From Azospirillum sp. 412522 (GTDB lineage Bacteria > Pseudomonadota > Alphaproteobacteria > Azospirillales > Azospirillaceae): a DNA stretch of 64,000 nt. Made by a program: the position numbers and the translations under genes. This document shows positions 38,115-46,130 of this stretch, one piece after another. Position 1 is the first letter of the stretch; each line of letters starts with the position of its first letter. The notes below the pieces were generated by a model. The model had not been told where the DNA came from. It made no database searches and saw only the letters and a program-made list of their open reading frames with translations. The stretch lies in NCBI RefSeq assembly GCF_019805165.1, contig NZ_RWIJ01000011.1, forward strand, positions 77,331 through 141,330, given 5' to 3'.

Positions 38115-38291
38115 GTGGAACGCGTTCTGATGCTGCTGTTCATGCTGAACCAGGGCGGCCCGACAACGCTGGAGTTCGCCAGCATGGAGCAATGCAAGGC
38201 GGCCGAGCCGGTCATCATCCAGAACTACCGCGAGATGACCGGCAACACCGTTCTGTCGCGCTGCATCCGCATGGTGCTGCCGGCCAAGTGA
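38115..38291 (+). CDS. Small unknown protein, 58 residues, downstream of ribF
   Basis: A GTG-started frame preceded by GGAGGGAG eight bases upstream encodes 58 residues. It has an N-terminal hydrophobic stretch (MERVLMLLFMLNQGGPTTLE) and two cysteines in KCAAE-like and LSRCIRMV contexts (residues 27 and 50). Cys-Met-Glu patterns like EFASMEQCKAAEPVI are seen in small secreted or periplasmic alphaproteobacterial proteins of about 60-90 residues. The start lies 16 bp after the ribF stop, so the two are probably co-transcribed. Function unknown. Confidence 0.6.
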   Translation: MERVLMLLFMLNQGGPTTLEFASMEQCKAAEPVIIQNYREMTGNTVLSRCIRMVLPAK

Positions 38292-38388
38292 TCGGGCCGT
38301 CAGGCGGGCTGCAGGCGATCCGCGCTGGCGGCGGTGGTTTCATCTGATACAGTGCCGCCCCGTCTCCGCTTCCTGCCGCAAACTATCC

Positions 38389-39588
38389 ATGCCCCGCCCA
38401 GACTCCCTGACCATCCGCATCCTGCTGACGGCCCTGGTCGCCTTCGGCCCGCTGTCCACCGACCTCTACCTGCCGTCCCTGCCGACCCTGGTGCGGGTGT
38501 TCGGCACCGACGTCGCCACGGTGCAGCTGACGCTGTCGATCTTCCTGGTCGGCTTCGCGGTGTCGCAACTGGTCTATGGCCCGATGTCCGACCGGTTCGG
38601 CCGGCGCCCGACCCTGCTGGTGGGGGTGGCGATCTATCTGGCGGCCAGCGCGGTCTGCGCCATGACCAGCAGCATCGACGCGCTGATCGCCGCCCGCTTC
38701 TTCCAGGCGCTGGGGGCCTGCTGCGGCCCGGTGGTGGCACGCGCGGTGGTGCGCGACGTCTTCGGACGGGACCGGGCGGCGACGGTTCTGGCCTATATGT
38801 CGATGGCGATGGCGCTGGCCCCGGCGGTGGGTCCGATGCTGGGCGGCGTGCTGACGGAATGGTTCGGCTGGCGCGCCAACTTCGTTCTGCTGACGATCTT
38901 CGCCTGCTGCATCCTCGCCGCCGTGTGGTCGATGCTGGGCGAGACCAATGCGCACCGCGACGAGGAGGCCCTGCGCCCCGGCCGGCTGGCGGCCAACTAC
39001 CTGCTTCTGCTGCGCAACCGCGGCTTCGTCGGCTATGTACTGGTGATGGCCTTTTCCTACAGCGGCATCTTTTCCTTCATCTCCGGCTCCTCCTTCGTGC
39101 TGATCGAGCAGCTGCACCTGACCCCGGCGCAGTATGGCGCCAGCTTCGGCGCGGTGGTGCTGGGCTATATGCTGGGCACCTTCCTGGCCGGGCGGCTGAC
39201 TCCGCGGCTGGGCGGCGCACGGATGATCCGGATCGGCACGCTGCTGTCGCTGGCCGGCGGGCTGGCGGGGGGGGCACTGGCGCTGGCCGGGGTCCTGCAC
39301 CTGCTGGCCATCGTGGTTCCGGTCTTCCTGTTCATCCTGGGCGCCGGGCTGACCCTGCCCAACGCTTCCGCCAACGCCGTCGGCCCCTACCCCACCATGG
39401 CCGGGCTGGCCTCCTCGCTGCTGGGCTTCGCGCAGATGTCCATCGCCGCCGTCATCGGCATCGTCGTCGGCCATCTGAACAACGGTACCGCCCTGCCGAT
39501 GATGGGGGCCATCGGGCTGGTGGGCCTCGGCGCGCTGCTGGCGCACCGGCTGCTGGTCATTCCCGCGGCGGGCGGGCGATCCGCCTGA
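38389..39588 (+). CDS. Bcr/CflA family MFS drug exporter
   Basis: A 399-residue major-facilitator protein with 12 hydrophobic segments. Bcr/CflA traits are FGPLSTDLYLPSLPTLVRVF in helix 1, VSQLVYGPMSDRFGRRPTLL in the helix 2-3 loop, ALGACCGPVVARAVVRDVFG in helices 4-5, and PNASANAVGPYPTMAG in helix 10. It is an inner-membrane proton-driven exporter; substrate unknown. Its 3' end overlaps the convergent mgtC-like gene by 32 bp. Confidence 0.95.
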   Translation: MPRPDSLTIRILLTALVAFGPLSTDLYLPSLPTLVRVFGTDVATVQLTLSIFLVGFAVSQLVYGPMSDRFGRRPTLLVGVAIYLAASAVCAMTSSIDALIAARFFQALGACCGPVVARAVVRDVFGRDRAATVLAYMSMAMALAPAVGPMLGGVLTEWFGWRANFVLLTIFACCILAAVWSMLGETNAHRDEEALRPGRLAANYLLLLRNRGFVGYVLVMAFSYSGIFSFISGSSFVLIEQLHLTPAQYGASFGAVVLGYMLGTFLAGRLTPRLGGARMIRIGTLLSLAGGLAGGALALAGVLHLLAIVVPVFLFILGAGLTLPNASANAVGPYPTMAGLASSLLGFAQMSIAAVIGIVVGHLNNGTALPMMGAIGLVGLGALLAHRLLVIPAAGGRSA

Positions 39589-40123
39589 TCCGGCCCTGAG
39601 GAGCGGCGCGGCGGGAGGCGCGGCGGCGTTCGCGCGCCTTGCGGTCATCGTCGTCACCATCATCCTTTCCCAGTTGGGGAAAGCGGTCCAGCAGGATGGT
39701 GAACAGGATCGTCACGATCAGGCACAGGGCGAGCGTCATGCCCGCCAGCATGAAATAGCCGGCGCCGCAGGCGATCCCCAACGCCCCGGCCACCCAGATG
39801 ACCGCCGCGGTGGTCGCGCCGCGCACGCTGTCGCCCGACCGGAACATCACCCCGGCGCTGATGAAGCCGACCGCCTGGGCCACGCCCTGGATCACCCGCA
39901 CCGGGTCGCTCGGCCGCTCGTCCCCGGTCGCCTGCAGACCGACATAAAGCTCCAATGCAACCAGCGTGGTCAGCGCGCAGCTGATGGATATCAGCGTATG
40001 CGTGCGCAAGCCCGCCGCCTTGCCCCGCATCTCGCGGTCGAGTCCAAGCAACGCACCACAAAAGGCCGCGGCCAGCAGCCGCAACCCGATCTCCTCCGCC
40101 GTCAGAACATTGGCCAAGCCCAT
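39557..40123 (-). CDS. MgtC/SapB family membrane protein
   Basis: A 188-residue protein with four to five membrane helices. The MgtC/SapB signature is LLGLDREMRGKAAGLRTHTL, followed by QAVGFISAGVMFRSGDSVRG, TTAAVIWVAGALGIACGAG. The C-terminal ~35 residues are highly charged and Arg-rich. MgtC affects F-ATPase and magnesium stress in pathogens; the role in environmental bacteria is unclear. The ATG at 40123 gives the usual N-terminus. Confidence 0.92.
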   Translation of the reverse strand: MGLANVLTAEEIGLRLLAAAFCGALLGLDREMRGKAAGLRTHTLISISCALTTLVALELYVGLQATGDERPSDPVRVIQGVAQAVGFISAGVMFRSGDSVRGATTAAVIWVAGALGIACGAGYFMLAGMTLALCLIVTILFTILLDRFPQLGKDDGDDDDRKARERRRASRRAAPQGRIRRIARPPRE

Positions 40124-40561
40124 GAAATCGCTCCGGTTTTTCTGCCCTCCAAATGTCCTGCCACTTTTTTGGGGCGGACCGCATTTTTCACTTTGCATTC
40201 GTTCGCGTTGGATCTATGTAACGCGAACTCGCAAGCGCACGTGCCGCTGGCCCGCCCCTCGGCGTCTCCGAGATGTGGTTATGCAACGACGTAACGCGTG
40301 ATCCCCGACCGTCCCTTAAACAAGGCGGCGACTTGGAGGTTACGATGGTTGATGTTGTTGTGGGTGGGCGCGTGCTCACCCGTCTCCGAAATTTGTCAGT
40401 CCTGGACCATACGGACAGAACAGGGTTCTGTACGGGGCAATCCAGTATTGGCGGCCTGAGCGCCTGATCAGCTTTTTCAGTTGCTGATCGGCCCGCCCGG
40501 CCGCTCCGTCCCCCCGACTCCGCCCGTTCCGTTCCATCATCTTGCGTCCCAGGAGACTGAG
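40124..40561 (+). promoter_or_regulatory. Long leader region of the ornithine/lysine decarboxylase gene
   Basis: A 438-bp spacer upstream of the decarboxylase. It contains a small frame at 40345-40467 with its own ribosome site and a stem GATCAGC (40466-40472) / GCTGATC (40483-40489) just after that frame. Between them is a T-rich segment. Alphaproteobacterial speF-type decarboxylase genes are known to carry a structured leader RNA (the speF motif of Corbino and colleagues), so this region is a candidate. I did not verify the motif. Confidence 0.45.
40345..40467 (+). CDS. Candidate leader peptide of the decarboxylase gene, 40 residues
   Basis: An ATG at 40345 follows TTGGAGG six bases upstream, a good ribosome site. 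The 40-residue product starts MVDVVVGGRVLTRLRNLSVL and ends GQSSIGGLSA, with no membrane segment. It ends 94 bp before the decarboxylase ATG, right where a hairpin begins. It may be a regulatory leader peptide or a small stand-alone protein. There is no clear run of Orn-related codons. Confidence 0.4.
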   Translation: MVDVVVGGRVLTRLRNLSVLDHTDRTGFCTGQSSIGGLSA

Positions 40562-41698
40562 ATGACCCAGAAGATTGCGCGCTTTTTCGAAGAGCAGCGC
40601 CCGCAGACCCCTTGCCTCGTCATCGACCTGGATGTCGTCGAGCAGAACTACAACGATCTGCACGACGCCCTGCCCGATGCCCGCATCTTCTATGCGGTGA
40701 AGGCGAACCCGGCCGCGGAGATCCTCAGCCTGCTGGCCCGTCTCGGCTCCGCCTTCGACTGCGCCTCGGTCCCGGAAATCCAGATGGCGCTGGCCGCCGG
40801 CGCCACGCCGGAGCGCATCTCCTTCGGCAACACCATCAAGAAGGAAGGCGACATCCGCCGCGCCTACGAGCTGGGCGTGCGCCTGTTCGCCTTCGACAGC
40901 GAGCCGGAACTGGAGAAGATCGAGCGCGCCGCCCCCGGCGCCCGCGTCTTCTGCCGCATCCTGACCTCGGGCGAGGGCGCCGAATGGCCGCTGTCGCGCA
41001 AGTTCGGCTGCGACCTGGCGATGGCGCGCACGCTGCTGCTGAAGGCCCGCGACATGGACGTGCAGCCCTATGGCGTGTCCTTCCATGTCGGCTCGCAGCA
41101 GAAGGACCTGATGCAGTGGGACCACGCCATCTTCCAGGTGGCGCAGCTGTTCCGCGAGCTTGAGGTGCTGGGCGTCGACCTCGGCATGATCAACCTGGGC
41201 GGCGGCTTCCCCACCCGCTACCGCACCGACGTGCCGGAATGCACCGCCTATGGCCAGGCGATCTTCGACTCGCTGCGCAATCACTTCGGCAACCACCTGC
41301 CGGAGACCATCGTCGAGCCGGGCCGCGGCATGGTCGGCAGCGCCGGCATCATCGAGAGCGAAGTGGTCCTGGTGTCGCGCAAGTCGGCCGAGGATCCCAA
41401 GCGCTGGGTCTATCTCGACATCGGCAAGTTCGGCGGTCTCGCCGAGACGATGGACGAGGCGATCCAGTATCCGATCGAGGTGCTGGGCGACGATCTGGAG
41501 AGCGACCGCGAGGCGGTGATTCTGGCCGGCCCGACCTGCGACTCGGCCGACGTGCTCTATGAGCGCGCCGACTACAAGATGCCGACGGACCTGAAGTGCG
41601 GCGACCGCGTGCGCATCCACGCCACGGGCGCCTACACGACGACCTACTCGGCCGTCTGCTTCAACGGCTTCGAGCCGCTCAAGCACTACTGCATCTGA
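40562..41698 (+). CDS. Ornithine/lysine decarboxylase, PLP fold type III
   Basis: A 378-residue decarboxylase of the eukaryotic-like ODC group found in alphaproteobacteria, forming putrescine or cadaverine. PLP attaches to Lys47 in IFYAVKANPAAEIL. Phosphate-binding elements are NLGGGFPTRY and VEPGRGMVGSAG. The catalytic cysteine is Cys326 in GPTCDSADVLYE, and GAYTTTYSAVCFNGF ends the fold. ATG at 40562 follows AGGAGACTGAG. The protein is about 60-80 residues shorter than eukaryotic ODC, as usual for bacteria. Confidence 0.95.
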   Translation: MTQKIARFFEEQRPQTPCLVIDLDVVEQNYNDLHDALPDARIFYAVKANPAAEILSLLARLGSAFDCASVPEIQMALAAGATPERISFGNTIKKEGDIRRAYELGVRLFAFDSEPELEKIERAAPGARVFCRILTSGEGAEWPLSRKFGCDLAMARTLLLKARDMDVQPYGVSFHVGSQQKDLMQWDHAIFQVAQLFRELEVLGVDLGMINLGGGFPTRYRTDVPECTAYGQAIFDSLRNHFGNHLPETIVEPGRGMVGSAGIIESEVVLVSRKSAEDPKRWVYLDIGKFGGLAETMDEAIQYPIEVLGDDLESDREAVILAGPTCDSADVLYERADYKMPTDLKCGDRVRIHATGAYTTTYSAVCFNGFEPLKHYCI

Positions 41699-41753
41699 GA
41701 GTGCGGCGGGGCGGCATCCCGCCCTTCCCAAGCACGCCGCGAGCACGACCAAG

Positions 41754-41794
41754 AAAAAGCCCGCCTGCCGGTTCCTCCGGCGGCGGGCTTTTCT
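41754..41794 (+). terminator. Terminator after the decarboxylase gene
   Basis: AAAAGCCCGCC and CCGG pair with CCGG and GCGGGCTTTT around a short TTCCT loop, with TTTTCTTTT after the stem. It lies about 60 bp past the decarboxylase stop. Confidence 0.88.
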
Positions 41795-41855
41795 TTTCCG
41801 GACCGCTCATTTTTCAGGCAGCCCACTTCCTGAGCACCCTGCTTGGCAGGCAAAG

Positions 41856-41891
41856 AAAAAGGCCGCCTCCGATCAACGGAAGCGGCCTTTT
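41856..41891. terminator. Terminator of the DUF1127 gene (bidirectional)
   Basis: AAAAAGGCCGC (41856-41866) pairs with GCGGCCTTTT (41882-41891). On the minus strand, the direction of the DUF1127 gene, the stem is followed by a run of five T. On the plus strand it ends TTTT. Confidence 0.85.
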
Positions 41892-41922
41892 CCGGTGCAG
41901 TCGCCGGTCGGCGTGCAAGCGC

Positions 41923-42135
41923 TCATTCGCGCCAGAACGGCTTCGACATCTCGCGCTCGGCGTCCAGGCGGCTGAAGCCGATGTCCTGCAGCATGCGGTC
42001 GTCGAGATAGCCCAGTTCGCGGCGGGTCACAACGCGCTGGCGCCACAGGCCCAGCAGGTTAGACGCGATATCGACGACCTGGGAGAAGACGGAGGTGGTG
42101 CGGCCGGCTTCGGCCGAATGCAGAAGGGTTGCCAT
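41923..42135 (-). CDS. DUF1127 small protein
   Basis: A 70-residue protein whose C-terminal half is a DUF1127 domain: ASNLLGLWRQRVVTRRELGY, then LDDRMLQDIGFSRLDAEREM. DUF1127 proteins are small, Arg-rich and have been linked to RNA maturation and phosphate or stress responses in alphaproteobacteria. The N-terminus is a Ser/Thr-rich extension. The ATG at 42135 has AGGAAT upstream. Confidence 0.92.
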   Translation of the reverse strand: MATLLHSAEAGRTTSVFSQVVDIASNLLGLWRQRVVTRRELGYLDDRMLQDIGFSRLDAEREMSKPFWRE

Positions 42136-42617
42136 GATGGAGATTCCTGAGATGTCTTGTTATGGAGGGTCCGCCGGTTGGCGATCACGTCCTCCTTGTG
42201 TGGAAATATAATTATGCTTCTTTGAGCCATGTTGCCACCCCCGACGGCAACATGCCCGCTTTGCAGGCAGCGAAGAACTCGCCATGGAATGTCACCGATC
42301 TGTGGCAAAATCGTCATTGCGGATACTTACGGTTCGCCAGACTGACAATATGTGGCCATACTTAAGTGAGCTTTACGACCCTAGACATTGCTTGACCTTC
42401 TAATGAAGCATATGGCCTTCATCCAAGGCACTTGATTCCGTTTTCTTAGCTTAAGGACGCCACAAGATACGACTACCTATGATGAAATCATTGTGATTGT
42501 TTTTTTCCCAAGAATATCGCGACCTGGACGGTATACCCCAGCGGACATATTGCGTTGCAAATTGGCTGCTTTTGAGGAAATCTACAGAAAGGAATCCGAG
42601 CAAACGGGGGGTTAGAA
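42136..42617. other. AT-rich intergenic stretch, 482 bp, left part of a foreign-looking island
   Basis: Base composition falls sharply after about 42190 compared with the flanks. A perfect 8-bp stem ATGTTGCC (42229-42236) / GGCAACAT (42246-42253) is present, and a T-run at 42498-42504 follows AATCATTGTGATT. The longest open frames have no ribosome site or resemblance to known proteins. No IS ends, tRNA or integrase are visible. Confidence 0.55.
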
Positions 42618-43115
42618 ATGGATATCATAATATTATTATCAAAGTGGGTTGCAGGGCCAACTATTGGAATAATAATAACTGTTTTATTGACAGAACCATT
42701 AAGAGATAGGTTGGTACATATACTAAATTCGTTGGGATCCAAGCGCAATACTGGTATATCCGGCCTATGGAAGGCTAGTTTTTATTTTGGGGAAAATGAT
42801 AAAGATTATGTAGAATACATTAATATTTATTATAAATACGGAATAGTTGTTGGAGCAATTTCACCTTCCGAAGATAATTATATTGAACTTAGAAAAGTTC
42901 ATGACGAAAAGCCCCTAAGAGTTCGAGGAACTGTAAAGGACAATATGTTCTTTAGTGGGACATGGTTTCACCCCGTCAGGCACTCACATCACACTGGAGA
43001 GTTTACTCTTCTAATTAGCAGGAGTAATGATGTAATGATTGGTCAGTGGCTTGGGTATAGTGAAAGCCATCATCGCATTGAGAGCAACAAGTGGGTATGG
43101 ACTCGGGTAAAATAA
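42618..43115 (+). CDS. Unknown membrane-anchored beta-rich protein in AT-rich island
   Basis: A 165-residue protein with codon use and base composition quite unlike its neighbours (many AT-ending codons). One hydrophobic segment spans residues 5-27 (LLSKWVAGPTIGIIITVLLT). It is followed by a soluble domain of alternating strands: GISGLWKASFYFG, YVEYINIYYKYGIVVGAI, NMFFSGTWFHPV, HTGEFTLLISRSNDVMIGQW and NKWVWTRVK. The GxW patterns suggest a small beta-barrel. This one-TM plus barrel layout resembles CBASS effector Cap15-type proteins, but that is a guess from architecture. GGGGGTTAG serves as ribosome site. Confidence 0.65.
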   Translation: MDIIILLSKWVAGPTIGIIITVLLTEPLRDRLVHILNSLGSKRNTGISGLWKASFYFGENDKDYVEYINIYYKYGIVVGAISPSEDNYIELRKVHDEKPLRVRGTVKDNMFFSGTWFHPVRHSHHTGEFTLLISRSNDVMIGQWLGYSESHHRIESNKWVWTRVK

Positions 43116-43117
43116 AA

Positions 43118-43447
43118 ATATTCACCAAGAGCGAACTGTTCGACCAAGAAAGCAAGATCGCGCGTTCCGGCCTGTCGGAACTGTTCCACGCGGTGGAGAT
43201 CGTCAGCGAGAAGGACCCGGCCACCTACCGGCGGGTGCTGGACCGCCACGGCATCAACCCGGCGCGTTTCCTGATGGTCGGCAATTCGGTACGCTCCGAC
43301 ATCCTGCCGGTGCTGGCGACCGGCGCCCACGCCGTCCATATCCCCTACGCCATCACCTGGGCGCATGAGGAGGCCGAGGTGCCGGACGAGCATTATCGCC
43401 GGCTGGAGTCGGTCCGCAACCTGCCGGCTCTGCTGGCGAACTGGTGA
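43118..43447 (+). pseudogene. 5'-truncated HAD-like hydrolase
   Basis: About 110 codons of a HAD phosphatase C-terminal half, restored to the host's high-GC style. TKSELFDQESKIARSGLSEL begins mid-domain at the motif II Thr/Lys region and FLMVGNSVRSDILPVLATGA is HAD motif IV. The N-terminal part with the DxD nucleophile is absent; the frame instead begins inside the AT-rich segment (GTG at 43091, ATG at 43097). The break coincides with the end of the 165-residue gene. It cannot be catalytic as a HAD enzyme alone, so I call it a fragment left by an insertion or deletion. Confidence 0.8.
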
Positions 43448-43459
43448 GGAGCGCTGACA

Positions 43460-43822
43460 ATGGCCCTGTCGTCCACCCTGTCGCTCGTGCCCGGTCTCGA
43501 CGGCATCGCGCCCGAGACCGGCGCCCCGGCAACCGACCGCATCCTGTCGGGAGCGCCGGTCTTCACCACCTGGAACGGCTACGAGTCGGAAGACGGCAAA
43601 CGGTTCGCCGGCACTTGGCGATCAACGCCCGGTTCCTGGCGCATCGTCTATGACGAGTGGGAATATTGCGAGATCCTGGAGGGCAAAAGCATCGTCGCCC
43701 ACGACGACGGACGGTCATGGACCTTGAAGGCCGGCGACCGCTTCGTCATCGAGCCGGGTTTCCAAGGCAGCTGGACGGTGGTTGCGACCACCACCAAGCG
43801 CTATGTGGTGGTCCTGCCCTGA
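43460..43822 (+). CDS. Cupin domain protein (EutQ/ureidoglycine-aminohydrolase-like cupin)
   Basis: A 120-residue single cupin of the Cupin_3 kind. The barrel motifs are TWRSTPGSWRIVYDEWEYCE, ILEGKSIVAHDDGRSWTLKA and GDRFVIEPGFQGSWTVV. The metal site of motif 1 is degenerate: no His is present in it and Glu and Cys appear instead. It follows the HAD fragment by 12 bp, with GAGGAGCG upstream. The substrate is unknown. Confidence 0.88.
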   Translation: MALSSTLSLVPGLDGIAPETGAPATDRILSGAPVFTTWNGYESEDGKRFAGTWRSTPGSWRIVYDEWEYCEILEGKSIVAHDDGRSWTLKAGDRFVIEPGFQGSWTVVATTTKRYVVVLP

Positions 43823-43831
43823 CCCGCCCCG

Positions 43832-44065
43832 TCAGCCGGCGATCTCGACCGAATTCTGGGCGGCGTTGTGGCTGAGGATGGTGACGGCCTTGCGCCCGAT
43901 CTCAACCGCCAGCACGCCCAGGACCAGGACGGAGGCGACCAGCATCAGGCGGGCGATGTCGCGGGACCAGCCGCGTTTGCGGGCTTTGGCACGGCGACGG
44001 TCGCGCAGAACGGCCCGCGCGGCGCGGCTGCCCAGGCGCTGTCCCATCCAGGCGGTTGCGGCCAT
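43832..44065 (-). CDS. Small single-TM protein of unknown function
   Basis: A 77-residue protein with a strongly basic N-terminal half (RAARAVLRDRRRAKARKRGW) followed by one membrane helix (IARLMLVASVLVLGVLAVEI). It has no recognisable domain. The ATG at 44065 has GGGGAGCG upstream, which supports it as a real gene. It is convergent with the cupin gene. Confidence 0.6.
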   Translation of the reverse strand: MAATAWMGQRLGSRAARAVLRDRRRAKARKRGWSRDIARLMLVASVLVLGVLAVEIGRKAVTILSHNAAQNSVEIAG

Positions 44066-44184
44066 GACGCGCTCCCCGTCGATTTAAGCATTAGATATGC
44101 TTTTGTATAAAATTTTATCTTCTTTGACAAGAAGAGAGTCCCGCAGCGGAATGCCGCAGGACCCGTCTACCGACGACCGCGCCT

Positions 44185-45687
44185 CTACTCCTTGAACGCC
44201 ACCTCGCGCTGGCGGCGGAAAGCCGGCAGCAGGATCAGGGCCAGCAGTCCCGCGGCGACCGCCATCAGACCGGCGCTGATCGGCCGCGTGACGAAGACGG
44301 TCAGGTCGCCATGCGACAGCAGCATCGACCGGCTCAGATTCTCCTCCAGCAAGGGGCCGAGGACAAAGCCCAGCAGCAGCGGCGCCGGCTCGCAGTCCAG
44401 CTTCTTCAGCACATAGCCGAAGATGCCGAAGCCGGCCATCATGACCACGTCGAAGACATCGTTGCGCAGGCTGTAGGTGCCGATGCAGCAGAAGACCAGG
44501 ATGGCCGGGAACAGATAGCCGTAGGGGACGCGCAGCAGCCGCACCCAGATGCCGATCAGCGGCAGGTTCAGCACCACCAGCATGACGTTGCCGACCAGCA
44601 TGCTGGCGATCATGCCCCAGAACAGGTCCGGCTGCTTCGTCATGATCTGCGGACCCGGCGTGATGCCGTGGATCATCATGGCGCCGATCATCAGCGCCAT
44701 CACCGCGTTGGACGGGATGCCGAGGCTGAGCATCGGGATGAAGCTGGCCTGGGCGCCGGCATTGTTGGCGGCCTCCGGCCCGGCGACGCCCTGGATGGCG
44801 CCCTTGCCGAAGGCGGCGGGATCGCGCGCGACCTTCTTTTCCAGCGCATAGGAGGAAAAGGCGCTGAGCGTCGCCCCGCCGCCCGGCAGGATACCGAGGA
44901 AGGCGCCGAGCGCCGTGCCGCGCACCGCCGCCGGCCAAGCCTCCTTGAAGTCGGCCCAGGTCGGCCATAGCCGGTGGATCGGCGACGGCTCGATGCCGCG
45001 GCCCTCCGTCTCCTCCAGGTTGATGATGATGTCGGCCAGCCCGAACAGCCCCATGGCGAGCGGCACGAAGTCCAACCCGTCATAAAGCTGCGGGATGTCG
45101 AAGGTGAAGCGCATCTGTCCGGAATTGACGTCGGTGCCGACCATCGACAGCAGCAGCCCGATCAGGATCATCGCCACCGCCTTCACGACGGAACCGTGGG
45201 CGAGGATCACCGCACCGATCAGGCCGACCAGCATCAGCGCCACATATTCGGACGGTCCGAAGGCCAGCGCCACGCCGGCGAGCGGCGGGCCGGCGACGGC
45301 GATGACCAGGGTGGTGACGACGCCGGCGAAGAGCGAGGAGAGCGCCGCCGTCGCCAGCGCCACGCCGCCGCGTCCCTGGCGCGCCATCGCGTTGCCGTCC
45401 AGGCAGGTCATCACCGAGGACGACTCGCCGGGCAACTTCACCAGGATCGCGGTGGTCGAGCCGCCATACTGGGCGCCGTAGAAGATGCCGGCCAGCATGA
45501 TCAACGCCCCCACCGGCGGCAGGTAGAAGGTGATCGGCAGCAGCAGCGCCACCGTCGCCGTCGGTCCCAAGCCCGGCAGAACGCCGATCAGCGTGCCGAT
45601 CAGGGCGCCGAGAAAGCAGTAGACCAGGTTCATCGGCTCGACCGACACGCCCAGCCCGAGCCAGAGATTGGCGAAGATGTCGGTCAT
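44185..45687 (-). CDS. tctA: Tripartite tricarboxylate transporter large membrane subunit TctA
   Basis: A 500-residue inner-membrane carrier with about 11-12 helices. TctA signatures are GALIGTLIGVLPGLGPTATV, YGAQYGGSTTAILVKLPGES, SSVMTCLDGNAMARQGRGG, and LGAFLGILPGGGATLSAFSS and VAGPEAANNAGAQASFIPML. With TctB and the periplasmic TctC it imports tricarboxylates or similar acids by an ion gradient. The ATG at 45687 overlaps the tctB stop by 4 bp. Confidence 0.97.
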   Translation of the reverse strand: MTDIFANLWLGLGVSVEPMNLVYCFLGALIGTLIGVLPGLGPTATVALLLPITFYLPPVGALIMLAGIFYGAQYGGSTTAILVKLPGESSSVMTCLDGNAMARQGRGGVALATAALSSLFAGVVTTLVIAVAGPPLAGVALAFGPSEYVALMLVGLIGAVILAHGSVVKAVAMILIGLLLSMVGTDVNSGQMRFTFDIPQLYDGLDFVPLAMGLFGLADIIINLEETEGRGIEPSPIHRLWPTWADFKEAWPAAVRGTALGAFLGILPGGGATLSAFSSYALEKKVARDPAAFGKGAIQGVAGPEAANNAGAQASFIPMLSLGIPSNAVMALMIGAMMIHGITPGPQIMTKQPDLFWGMIASMLVGNVMLVVLNLPLIGIWVRLLRVPYGYLFPAILVFCCIGTYSLRNDVFDVVMMAGFGIFGYVLKKLDCEPAPLLLGFVLGPLLEENLSRSMLLSHGDLTVFVTRPISAGLMAVAAGLLALILLPAFRRQREVAFKE

Positions 45688-46130
45688 GGCCAGATCTGGA
45701 GCGGCAGGCCCAGTCCCCAGGAGAAGATGGCGACGCAAGCGGAGGCCAGCGTGGCCCACAGCGCGGTGAAGGGGCCGGGGCGCAGCGGCCGCCCGGCCAG
45801 CCCGCCGATCCCGATCAGCGCCAGGATGGCGAGCACCAACCCCAGCTTGTCGAGCAGGGCGGCGAAGGCCACCACGGCGACGGTGATGGCGACCGACGGC
45901 CGCCATGCCCAGCCGAGCGTCGCCGGCGCGTCGGCGGTCAGCCCGCGCAGCATCGTCGCAAGCCCGGACGCCAGCAGGAGATAGCAGACGAGGCGCGGGA
46001 AGAAGCCTGCCTGCATCATGGCCAGCGACCCGGCCTCCCACCCGCGCGCCAGCCACAGCCCGCCGAGCGCGATGGCGCCGAGCAGCAGCCCGGCCGCAAA
46101 ATCCTGGGGCGATCTCAGAGTATGTGTCAT
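45684..46130 (-). CDS. tctB: Tripartite tricarboxylate transporter small subunit TctB
   Basis: A 148-residue membrane protein with four helices, including FAAGLLLGAIALGGLWLARG and FPRLVCYLLLASGLATML, typical of TctB. It is coupled to tctA by a 4-bp overlap. The ATG at 46130 gives the normal short N-terminus; a longer in-frame version from 46244 has an unlikely polar leader. Confidence 0.92.
   Translation of the reverse strand: MTHTLRSPQDFAAGLLLGAIALGGLWLARGWEAGSLAMMQAGFFPRLVCYLLLASGLATMLRGLTADAPATLGWAWRPSVAITVAVVAFAALLDKLGLVLAILALIGIGGLAGRPLRPGPFTALWATLASACVAIFSWGLGLPLQIWP

Noticed and set aside
42488..42748. An 86-codon minus-strand frame in the AT-rich island
   Set aside because: It overlaps the plausible plus-strand gene and has no convincing ribosome site; kept only as a remote possibility.
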